Positions 20,462 to 28,108 of a DNA stretch of 64,000 bases are shown here, in pieces. The notes under the pieces are model-generated. The model was given only the letters and a program-made list of their open reading frames with translations. It ran no database searches and was not told the origin of the DNA. The translations under genes and the position numbers were made by a program. Within the stretch, counting starts at the first letter, position 1; each line of letters begins with the position of its first letter. Location of the stretch: the NCBI GenBank assembly GCA_016874795.1, contig VGTG01000002.1, positions 1 through 64,000 of the forward strand, in the 5' to 3' direction. This stretch comes from Deltaproteobacteria bacterium. GTDB taxonomy: Bacteria > Desulfobacterota > Binatia > UBA12015.

Positions 20462-20758
20462 CTATTCGGACGCTTCGATGATCTTGGGAACGCGAAGGTA
20501 CGTTCCCTGGCGGTCCGGCGCCCGCTCGACGAGCTTCTCGGCGTCGTCGTCGTTGCTCGTCCGGTCGGGCCGCGTCGGCGTGGAATCGTCGCGCATGCTC
20601 GCGGTCGGCTCGACGCCGCCGGTATCGAGCTTCGCGAGCTGCTCGACGTAACCCAGGATCGACTCGAGCTCGCCGCGGAGGGCCGTTCTCTCCTCGTCGG
20701 TCAGGCCGAGGCGCGCCAGCCGCGCGATGTGATCCACGTCTTCCAGGGAGACCGGCAT
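20462..20758 (-). CDS. gatC: aspartyl/glutamyl-tRNA amidotransferase subunit C
   Basis: 98 residues, the small clamp subunit that holds GatA and GatB together. The N-terminus MPVSLEDVDHIARLARLGLTDEERTALRGELESILGYVEQLAKLDT is typical; the C-terminal half (RDDSTPTRPD...LVERAPDRQGTYLRVPKII) matches the extended strand with the VPKII ending. First gene of the operon, followed by gatA 15 bases after its stop. It starts about 120 bases from the divergent DUF2760 gene; the promoter region contains a perfect GCCGGC-GCG-GCCGGC inverted repeat of unknown role. Confidence 0.95.
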   Translation of the reverse strand: MPVSLEDVDHIARLARLGLTDEERTALRGELESILGYVEQLAKLDTGGVEPTASMRDDSTPTRPDRTSNDDDAEKLVERAPDRQGTYLRVPKIIEASE

Positions 20759-20881
20759 CTGTTATGCGTTAGCACGGCGTCGCGCGGAGCGGCAATTTTG
20801 CCGGCGCGGCCGGCGGTGGTGCACGATGTTCCCGGCGAGCTCGGGTCGTCCACCGGCCATCGCGAAAGAGGGAGCACCTGC

Positions 20882-21616
20882 ATGGCGGACACGTCCAACC
20901 GCAAGACGGGGATCTACGTAACGGCCGGGCTTCTGCTCGTCCTCGCCGTCGCCGGTGCCGTCGCGCTCGCGCAGCTCGGAACGGAGCCCGGGCTCGACGT
21001 GCTCGAGCGCGTGCGCGAGGCCGGCGTGGCGACGGGCGTCGCGGGAGTGACGCGCGAGCTGCAAGGCGGCGGCATGCTGCCGTGGCTCCTCGTGCCGGTC
21101 GCGGGACCGATCCTCGTGATGCTGATCCTGCTCGTCTCGACGCGAGGGGGCGCGCGCACGTCCGCGTCGGCGTCCGCGGAGGGGACCCCGGAGGTGGCCG
21201 AGGATCCGGCCGACGCTCCGGCCGACGCTCCGGGCGCCGGCGGTCTCCGTCTTCTCGCGGCGTTCCAGGAGGAGGCGCGCCTCGTCGATTTCGTGCGCGA
21301 GGATCTCGACGGGTACTCGGACGAGCAGGTGGGTGCTGCCGTACGCGGGATCCACGCGGCGCTCCGCCGAGCGGTCGAGGATCGCCTGACGCTCGAATCG
21401 ATCCTCGCGGGCGACGACGGGGACGTCGTCGAGGTCCCGGCGGACTTCTCTCCCGGCTTGATCCGCGTGACCGGCAATCCGTCGGGCGAGCCGCCCTATC
21501 GCGGCGTCCTGCGCCATGGCGGATGGCGTGCGACGGAGGTGCGGCTTCCCGTCGCGACGCCGGGCAGCGATCCGACGATCCTCGCTCCCGCCGAGGTCGA
21601 GGTCGGCGCTGCATGA
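20882..21616 (+). CDS. DUF2760 membrane protein, first gene of an Hsp70 operon
   Basis: 244 residues. Two membrane spans (about 11-31, IYVTAGLLLVLAVAGAVALA, and 66-86, LPWLLVPVAGPILVMLILLV) enclose a short periplasmic loop. A linker with tandem ADAP repeats leads to a cytoplasmic domain, LRLLAAFQEEARLVDFVREDLDGYSDEQVGAAVRGIHAALR, then SGEPPYRGVLRHGGWRATEVRLP, which is the DUF2760 core. Its function is unknown. The stop overlaps the ATG of the first Hsp70 (ATGA), so the three genes are translationally coupled. The pairing with Hsp70s suggests a membrane anchor or adaptor that recruits them; this is inference. Confidence 0.85.
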   Translation: MADTSNRKTGIYVTAGLLLVLAVAGAVALAQLGTEPGLDVLERVREAGVATGVAGVTRELQGGGMLPWLLVPVAGPILVMLILLVSTRGGARTSASASAEGTPEVAEDPADAPADAPGAGGLRLLAAFQEEARLVDFVREDLDGYSDEQVGAAVRGIHAALRRAVEDRLTLESILAGDDGDVVEVPADFSPGLIRVTGNPSGEPPYRGVLRHGGWRATEVRLPVATPGSDPTILAPAEVEVGAA

Positions 21617-23460
21617 GCGAGAGTCGTTTCGTCGTCGGGATCGACCTCGGCACGACCAACTGCGTCCTCGCGTACGCGAACACGAGTGAGGGCGAAGCGC
21701 CGCCGATCCGACTCTTCTCGGTTCCCCAGGTCACCGCGCCCGGCACGGTGGAGGAACGCTCGCAGCTTCCGTCGTTCCTTCTGATCCCGTCGGCAGGCGA
21801 GCTCGCGGCGGACGCGATTCAGCTTCCGTGGGGCGCTGCACCGCTCGGACGCGTCGTCGGCTCGCTCGCGGCGAAGCGTGCGGCGGAGTCACCCGAGCGC
21901 GTCGTGTCGTCGGCGAAGTCGTGGCTCTGCAACGCGCGCGTCGACCGCACCGCGCCGATCCTTCCGTGGGCCGCCGAGGGCGATCCCGGCGGTCTCGCCG
22001 CGGAGGAGCGTCTGTCGCCGCTCGAGGCTTCGACGGGCTATCTCGCGCATCTCCGCGATGCCTGGGACGCGACGATCGCCGCGGGCGACCCGGCGCTCGT
22101 TCTGGCCGAGCAGGATGTGTTCTTGACGGTGCCGGCGTCGTTCGACGCGGGTGCGCGCGAGCTCACCGTCCGCGCCGCGGGGGACGCCGGCTTGACGCGC
22201 GTCCATCTCCTCGAGGAGCCGCAGGCCGCCGTCTACTCGTGGGTACAGAGCTCCGGGGAGCGCTGGCGCGAGCTCGTCGGCGTCGGCGACGTGCTCCTCG
22301 TGTGCGACGTCGGCGGCGGGACGACGGACCTGAGCCTGATCCTCGTCGACGAGGAGGAAGGCGAGCTTTCGCTCCGCCGCGTCGCGGTCGGCGATCACAT
22401 CCTTCTCGGCGGCGACAACATGGACTTGGCACTCGCCTTCGCGGTGCGCGAGCGGCTTCGGGCCGGGGGAACCAAGCTCGACGCGTGGCAGTTCCGCGGT
22501 CTCGTGCAGGGCTGCCGGGAGGCGAAGGAGCGACTTCTCGGCGCGGACGCGCCGGACGCGGTGCCGATCTCCGTCCTCGGCCGCGGCCGGAAGCTGATCG
22601 GCGGAACCGTGCGCACCGATCTCGCGCGGAGCGAGGTCGAAGCCGTCGTGCTCGACGGGTTCCTGCCGGCCGTGGCGACGGGAGCGCGCGTCGAGGACGC
22701 CGCGGGCGCGGGCCTGAGCGAGATCGGCCTGCCGTTCGCGCGCGATCCCGCGATCACGCGGCATCTCGCGACGTTCCTCGAGGCGCATCGCGGGAACGTC
22801 GCGTCCGCCGGCGGAACCGCTTCGGCTTCGCTCCTTCCGAGCGCGCTCCTCCTGAACGGCGGCGTCATGGCCGCGGACAGCATCCGCGGGCGTCTCGGCG
22901 AAGTGCTCGCGAGCTGGGCGAGCGAGTCGCAAGCGGCTGCGCCGCGGCTTCTCCCGGGCACCGATCTCGCGCACGCGGTCGCACGCGGTGCGGCCTACTA
23001 CGGTCTCGCGCGACGCGGGCGCGGCGTGCGCATCCGCGGAGGGACCGCGCGCTCGTACTACGTCGGTGTCGCGAGCGCGATGCCGGCCGTCCCGGGACAT
23101 CCGCCTCCGGTGAAGGCGCTCTGCGTCGTGCCGTTCGGGATCGAGGAGGGGACCGAGCTCGATCTGCCGAACAGCCGCTTCGGTCTCCTCGTCGGCGAGA
23201 CCGCGACGTTCCGCTTCTTCGCTTCGACCGTGCGCGAGCAGGACTCGCCGGGGCAGGTGCTCGACGACTGGGAGACGGAGGAGCTCGAGGAGCTGGCGCC
23301 GCTGAGCGTCCGTCTCGAGGGCGAGAGTGGCGCCCGCGTCCCGGTGCACCTCGCGGCACACGTGACCGAGATCGGCACTCTCGAGCTCTACTTCGCCGGC
23401 GCCGAGACGCGGTGGAAGCTCGAGTTCACGGTCCGCGAGCCGAGCACGGCGCGGACGTGA
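21613..23460 (+). CDS. Hsp70-family protein 1 (DUF2760-linked)
   Basis: 615 residues with a complete actin-like ATPase: phosphate 1 FVVGIDLGTTNCVLAYAN, connect region ELTVRAAGDAGLTRVHLLEEPQAAVYSW, phosphate 2 CDVGGGTTDLSLILV near 232, and adenosine motif LLLNGGVMAADSIRGRL. Conserved insertions such as VVSSAKSWLCNARVDR and LGGDNMDLALAF mark the divergent clade of bacterial Hsp70s, not DnaK. The C-terminal ~170 residues form a short substrate-binding-like beta region (ESGARVPVHLAAHVTEIGTLELYF), and the helical lid and DnaK tail are missing. No DnaJ or GrpE is near. Coupled by overlaps on both sides. Confidence 0.9.
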   Translation: MSESRFVVGIDLGTTNCVLAYANTSEGEAPPIRLFSVPQVTAPGTVEERSQLPSFLLIPSAGELAADAIQLPWGAAPLGRVVGSLAAKRAAESPERVVSSAKSWLCNARVDRTAPILPWAAEGDPGGLAAEERLSPLEASTGYLAHLRDAWDATIAAGDPALVLAEQDVFLTVPASFDAGARELTVRAAGDAGLTRVHLLEEPQAAVYSWVQSSGERWRELVGVGDVLLVCDVGGGTTDLSLILVDEEEGELSLRRVAVGDHILLGGDNMDLALAFAVRERLRAGGTKLDAWQFRGLVQGCREAKERLLGADAPDAVPISVLGRGRKLIGGTVRTDLARSEVEAVVLDGFLPAVATGARVEDAAGAGLSEIGLPFARDPAITRHLATFLEAHRGNVASAGGTASASLLPSALLLNGGVMAADSIRGRLGEVLASWASESQAAAPRLLPGTDLAHAVARGAAYYGLARRGRGVRIRGGTARSYYVGVASAMPAVPGHPPPVKALCVVPFGIEEGTELDLPNSRFGLLVGETATFRFFASTVREQDSPGQVLDDWETEELEELAPLSVRLEGESGARVPVHLAAHVTEIGTLELYFAGAETRWKLEFTVREPSTART

Positions 23461-26255
23461 CCGATCCGAAGCGCTCGCCGCGGGCGGCCCGCTTCGTCGT
23501 CGGGATCGACCTCGGCACCACCAACACGACGGCGTCCTTCGCGCCGATCGGAGGCGGAGCGATCGAGTCGTTCGCGATTCCGCAGCTCGTCGCCGAAGGA
23601 GAGTGTGCGCTGCGGCCGATGCTTCCGTCCGCGCTCTATCTGGCGAGCGAGCACGACGTGCCGGCGGGCGCTCTCACGCTTCCCTGGGCGAAGGACGACC
23701 GGCGCGTGGTCGGCGTGCTCGCGCGTCGCCTCGGAGCGCGGATCGCGGGCCGCCTCGTGGTCTCCGCGAAGTCGTGGCTGTGTCATGGCGGCGTCGATCG
23801 TGAAGCGAAGATCTTGCCGTGGGGCGGAGACGTCGCGGAGAAGATCTCGCCCGTCGCCGCCTCGACCGCCGTCGTCGCGCACGTGCGGGCAGCGTGGGAC
23901 GCGGACCATCCCGAAGCGCCGCTCGCGTCGCAGGAGGTCGTCCTCACGGTTCCCGCCTCGTTCGACGAGGTCGCGCGCGAGCTGACGGTTCGCGCCGCGG
24001 AGGAAGCGGGGCTCACGCGCGTCCGTCTTCTCGAGGAGCCGCAGGCCGCGATCTACGCGTGGATCGCGGCGCATCCGGATTGGCGCGAGCGGCTGACGGG
24101 TCTCGAGCGCGTCCTCGTCCTCGACGTCGGCGGAGGAACGACGGACTTCTCCGCGATCGCGGTGCGCGGCTTCGAAGACGAGAGCTCCGGGATCGAGCTC
24201 GAGCGCGTCGCGGTCGGTGACCATCTCCTTCTCGGCGGCGACAACATGGACCTGGCGCTCGCGCGCCGCGTGACCGACCGCCACGGCGCGAGCGGTCTCG
24301 ACGCGGGCCGCTGGCAGCAGCTCACGGCGCTCTGTCGCGAAGCGAAGGAGCGGCTTCTCGGAAGCGAGCCGCCGGAATCGGTCGCGATCTCGATTCCCGG
24401 TCGCGGGCGCGGCGTCGTCGGCGGCGCGGTGCGCATCGACGTGGTCCGGGAAGACGTCCTCGCGGAGGTCCTCGAGGGCTTCTTTCCCGAGGCGACGCTC
24501 GCCGCGGAGCCGCAGCGCAGCTCCGGCGCGGGTCTCGTCGAGTTCGGACTTCCCTACGCGGCCGATCCGGGTGTGACGCGACACCTCGCGGCGTTCCTGC
24601 GCTCGAGCGGCCCGGCGGAGGAGGTCGCACCGGACGCGGTCCTCTTCAACGGAGGAGCCGTCAAGCCGGCAGCCGTTCGCGATCGCGTCCTCGATCGTCT
24701 GGAGCAGTGGTTCGGACGGCGGCCAGCGGAGCTCGCGGGCGCGGATCTCGACCTCGCGGTCTCGCGCGGCGCCGTCGCGTACGGTCTCGCGCGTCGTGGG
24801 ATCGGCGTCCGGATCACGGGCGGAGCGGCGCGTGCGTACTACCTCGGCCTCGACGATCACGCCGACGCCGCGAAGCGCCGCGTGCTGTGCGTCGTGCCGC
24901 GCGGGATGGAGGAGGGCGCCGAGATCGACGTCCGCGAGCCGGACTTCATCGTGACGGCGAACGAGCCGGTGCGCTTCTCGGTCTACTCGTCGAGCACTCG
25001 GATCGGCGACCACGGCGGCACCGTGGTCGAGGCCGCTCCGGAGACTCTCGTTCCTCTGCCGCCGATGTCGACGGTGCTTCGTTTCGGCCGCTCGCTCGTG
25101 TCCCGCGAGGTGCCCGTGCATCTCCGCTCGAGCTTGACGGAGACGGGGACACTCGAGCTCTGGTGCCTTTCGCGCACGACGGACCATCGCTGGCGGCTGG
25201 CGTTCGACCTACGCGCGCACGATGTGGCCGCGACGGAGGAGAGTCCCGACGACGCGCCTCCGGCGCGAGGCGACGAGCAGTCGCTCGTGATCGCCCCGGA
25301 GCGCGTCCAGGCGGCGTTGGCCCTGCTCGAAGGTTGCTTCGCGGGAAGCGACGTGGAGCCGGTGACGCTCGGCCGCCAGCTCGAGGACGCTCTCGACGCG
25401 GGAAAGGACTCGTGGCCGATCGCGTGCATCCGCCGGCTCTGGGATGGGCTCTTCGCCCTCTCGCGCGGGCGCGAGCGCAGCCCGGCCCACGAAGCGCGCT
25501 GGCTGAACCTCGCGGGATTCTTCCTCCGTCCGGGCTTCGGGGAGGAGCGCGATCGCTTCCGCGCGGAGCAGCTCTGGCGTCTCTTCGAGCCGGGTCTCGT
25601 CTTCGCGAACGCGACGCAGTCGCGCGCGGAGTGGTGGACGATGTGGAAGCGTGTCGCGGGCGGCTTGACGCGCGCGCAGCAGGAGGTCCTGGGTCGCGAG
25701 ATCCGCCCGGTCCTCGTTCCGGAGGCGCGGAAGCGCGGAAAGCCGCTTCGCTGGAAGGCTGGCAAGCAGGAGGAGCGCGAGATCTGGCAGGTCGCCGGCG
25801 CACTCGAGCTGCTGGAGCCGCGCGCGAAGGAAGAGCTTGCCTCGGCGCTCTCGAGTGGCATCGCGAAGGGACGCGCGGGCGACGCGGAGATCTGGGCCTT
25901 CGGCCGGCTCGCGGCGCGCGCTCTCGTCTACGGCCCCGCGAACGCGGTGATCGAGCCCGATCGGGTCGCTCGATGGCTCGAGCCGATTCTGTCCGGGTCG
26001 TGGACGCGGCCCGGTCCGACGTCGCTCGCCGTCGCGCAGGCGTCGCGGCGCACCGGCGATCGCGCGCGCGACCTTCCGCCCGAAGTCCTCGCGAAGGTCG
26101 CGGAGCGCTTGTGCGCGGCGCCAGAGGGCGCGCGCTATGCGCGCTGGGTGGAGGAGGTCGTCGCGATGGACGCGAGCCAGCAGGCCATGGTCCTCGCGGA
26201 GTCGCTGCCGAGCGGCCTTCGGCTTGCGTCCGGTGCCAATACGAACGCGTCTTGA
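23457..26255 (+). CDS. Hsp70-family protein 2 with C-terminal DUF3731-type domain
   Basis: 932 residues. The first ~600 repeat the architecture of the upstream Hsp70: FVVGIDLGTTNTTASFAP, VVSAKSWLCHGGVDR, DVGGGTTDFSAIAV, LFNGGAVKPAAVRDRV and a short beta domain ending ETGTLELWCLSRTTDHRWRLAF. The two are clear paralogues, about 40-50% identical by eye in the ATPase. From about 607 a helical extension follows (VQAALALLEGCF, EARWLNLAGFFLRPGFGEERDRFR, FANATQSRAEWWTMWKRVAGGLT, KEELASALSSGIAK), matching the C-terminal domain seen in DUF3731 Hsp70 proteins. Start GTG 23457 overlaps the preceding stop (GTGA). The substrate is unknown. Confidence 0.88.
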   Translation: MTDPKRSPRAARFVVGIDLGTTNTTASFAPIGGGAIESFAIPQLVAEGECALRPMLPSALYLASEHDVPAGALTLPWAKDDRRVVGVLARRLGARIAGRLVVSAKSWLCHGGVDREAKILPWGGDVAEKISPVAASTAVVAHVRAAWDADHPEAPLASQEVVLTVPASFDEVARELTVRAAEEAGLTRVRLLEEPQAAIYAWIAAHPDWRERLTGLERVLVLDVGGGTTDFSAIAVRGFEDESSGIELERVAVGDHLLLGGDNMDLALARRVTDRHGASGLDAGRWQQLTALCREAKERLLGSEPPESVAISIPGRGRGVVGGAVRIDVVREDVLAEVLEGFFPEATLAAEPQRSSGAGLVEFGLPYAADPGVTRHLAAFLRSSGPAEEVAPDAVLFNGGAVKPAAVRDRVLDRLEQWFGRRPAELAGADLDLAVSRGAVAYGLARRGIGVRITGGAARAYYLGLDDHADAAKRRVLCVVPRGMEEGAEIDVREPDFIVTANEPVRFSVYSSSTRIGDHGGTVVEAAPETLVPLPPMSTVLRFGRSLVSREVPVHLRSSLTETGTLELWCLSRTTDHRWRLAFDLRAHDVAATEESPDDAPPARGDEQSLVIAPERVQAALALLEGCFAGSDVEPVTLGRQLEDALDAGKDSWPIACIRRLWDGLFALSRGRERSPAHEARWLNLAGFFLRPGFGEERDRFRAEQLWRLFEPGLVFANATQSRAEWWTMWKRVAGGLTRAQQEVLGREIRPVLVPEARKRGKPLRWKAGKQEEREIWQVAGALELLEPRAKEELASALSSGIAKGRAGDAEIWAFGRLAARALVYGPANAVIEPDRVARWLEPILSGSWTRPGPTSLAVAQASRRTGDRARDLPPEVLAKVAERLCAAPEGARYARWVEEVVAMDASQQAMVLAESLPSGLRLASGANTNAS

Positions 26256-26285
26256 GAAGAACCTCGCGCGGAGGCATCGGGCGGG

Positions 26286-26699
26286 ATGCTGGATCCGCGG
26301 GGGAGGAACGAAGCGGGCATCGCCCGCGATCCCCGCGCGGCCCGCGGGCGCGCCGCCGAGGATGCAGCCTGCGCACTTCTCGTGCGCGAGGGCTACCGCG
26401 TCCTCGAGCGGAACGTGCGGCTCGCCGGCGCGGAGATCGACGTGATCGCTCGCGACGGCGAAGTGGTCGTCTTCGTCGAGGTCCGCTCGCGCTCGAGCCG
26501 GCGCCACGGTGGACCGCTCGAGACGATCGGCGCGACGAAGCGTGTTCGCATCGCGCGCGCCGCAAGCGCCTGGCTCGCCGCGCGGCAGCGTCGTGGCGGG
26601 AGGTACCCGCCCGCGCGCTTCGACGTCGTCGGTGTGGACTGGAAGGAGGGCATCCCGCTCTGCACGCTCGTGCGAAATGCGTTCGAGAGCCCTCTCTGA
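26286..26699 (+). CDS. YraN/UPF0102 family nuclease-fold protein
   Basis: 137 residues with the PD-(D/E)xK-like core of the YraN family: RGRAAEDAACALLVREGYRVLERNVRLAGAEIDVIARDGEVVVFVEVRSRSS, where Asp of GAEIDVIA and Glu of VEVRSR are the predicted metal ligands (Arg replaces the usual Lys, as is normal here). The family is thought to act on branched DNA or in recombination, but the role is unproven. It follows the Hsp70 operon by 30 bases. A 12-residue N-terminal extension could be trimmed. Confidence 0.9.
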   Translation: MLDPRGRNEAGIARDPRAARGRAAEDAACALLVREGYRVLERNVRLAGAEIDVIARDGEVVVFVEVRSRSSRRHGGPLETIGATKRVRIARAASAWLAARQRRGGRYPPARFDVVGVDWKEGIPLCTLVRNAFESPL

Positions 26700-26780
26700 G
26701 ACGGCTGCGCGGCGCCGATCGAGCGGCCCGCGGCGCACGCCCTTTCTCTGCGCCACCGGACGTGTTTACGAAGGAGCCGC

Positions 26781-28058
26781 ATGCTCGACATCCGCCTCAT
26801 CCGGGATGACCCCGACGCCGTGAAGAGCGGGCTCGCGACCGTCCAGTGCCCGCCTTCGGTCGTCGACGACATCCTCGCCGCCGATCAGCGGCGCCGGGAC
26901 GCGCTGCACGATCTCGAGACGAAGCGCGCCGAGCGCACACGGCGATCGAAGGAGATCGGTGCGCTTCCGCCGGACCAACGGCAGTCGGCCGGCGCCGCGC
27001 TGAAGTCGCTCTCGACCGCGATCGCCGAGGCCGAAGCCGTCGCGGAGGCTGCGGAGTCGGAGTTCACGCAGAAGATGCTGGAGGTCCCGAACCTACCGCA
27101 TCCGGACGTACCCGTCGGCCCCGACGACTCGGCGAACGTCGTCGTGCGGACCGCCGGAGAGCAGCGCTTGTTCCCTTTCACGCCGAAACCGCACTGGGAG
27201 ATCGGTCCGGCGCTCGGCGCGATCGACTTCGAGCGCGGCGTCAAGATCTCCGGAAGCCGCTTCTACGTGCTGACGGGTGCGGGCGCGCGGCTGCAGCGCG
27301 CGCTGATCACGTTCATGCTGGACGTGCACACGCGACATCACGGCTACGTCGAGATCTACCCTCCGGCGATGGTGAAGCAGGAGTGTCTCGTCGGGACCGG
27401 CAACTTGCCGAAGTTCGGCGACACGATGTACCGCGACGCCGAGGACGACTTCTGGTTCGTGCCGACGGCGGAGGTTCCCGTCACGAACCTCTACCGCGAC
27501 GAGATCCTCGACGGTCGCTCGCTGCCGATCCGTCACGTCGCGTACTCGCCGTGCTTCCGCCGCGAGCGCATGTCCGCGGGCCGCGACGTGCGGGGCATCA
27601 AGCGCGGCCACCAGTTCGACAAGGTCGAGATGGTGAAGTTCGTCGCTCCCGAGTCGTCCGACGCGGAGCTTCAGTCGCTTCTCGCGGACGCGGAGGACAT
27701 CTGCGTTCGCCTCGGTCTCCCGCACCGCGTCTTGCAGATGTGCACCGGCGACCTGAGCTTCGTCGCGGCGATGAAGTACGACGTGGAGATATGGGCGCCG
27801 GGCTGCGGCGAGTGGCTCGAGGTCAGCTCCTGCTCCAATTTCCGTGACTTCCAGGCGCGGCGCGCACAGATCCGCTTCCGTCGCGAGGCGGGAGCGCGCC
27901 CCGAGCTCGTGCACACGCTGAACGGCTCGGGCCTCGCGCTGCCCCGCGTCCTGATCGCGGTCCTCGAGACGTACCAGCAGGAGGACGGCTCGGTGGTCGT
28001 GCCCGAGGCTCTCCGTCCGTATCTCGGCGGCGAGGAGGTACTCCGGCCGGCCGGCTGA
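26781..28058 (+). CDS. serS: seryl-tRNA synthetase
   Basis: 425 residues, full-length class II synthetase. The N-terminal coiled-coil arm that grips tRNA(Ser) spans about 30-105. Motif 2 is CFRRERMSAGRDVRGIKRGHQFDKVEM and motif 3 is NGSGLALPRVLIAVLETYQ; EVSSCSNFRDFQARRAQIRFR is the serine-binding block. ATG with AAGGAG eight bases upstream. The gene probably has its own transcript; about 80 bases separate it from yraN. Confidence 0.98.
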   Translation: MLDIRLIRDDPDAVKSGLATVQCPPSVVDDILAADQRRRDALHDLETKRAERTRRSKEIGALPPDQRQSAGAALKSLSTAIAEAEAVAEAAESEFTQKMLEVPNLPHPDVPVGPDDSANVVVRTAGEQRLFPFTPKPHWEIGPALGAIDFERGVKISGSRFYVLTGAGARLQRALITFMLDVHTRHHGYVEIYPPAMVKQECLVGTGNLPKFGDTMYRDAEDDFWFVPTAEVPVTNLYRDEILDGRSLPIRHVAYSPCFRRERMSAGRDVRGIKRGHQFDKVEMVKFVAPESSDAELQSLLADAEDICVRLGLPHRVLQMCTGDLSFVAAMKYDVEIWAPGCGEWLEVSSCSNFRDFQARRAQIRFRREAGARPELVHTLNGSGLALPRVLIAVLETYQQEDGSVVVPEALRPYLGGEEVLRPAG

Positions 28059-28108
28059 AGCGTGCGCGAAGGGCACGCAACGCCGAGGTGGTCCGCGGGG
28101 CGACGTCG

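Noticed and set aside
24707-26809. 700-residue plus-strand ORF
   Set aside because: Shifted frame of the second Hsp70 gene running into serS; composition Arg/Ala/Gly only.
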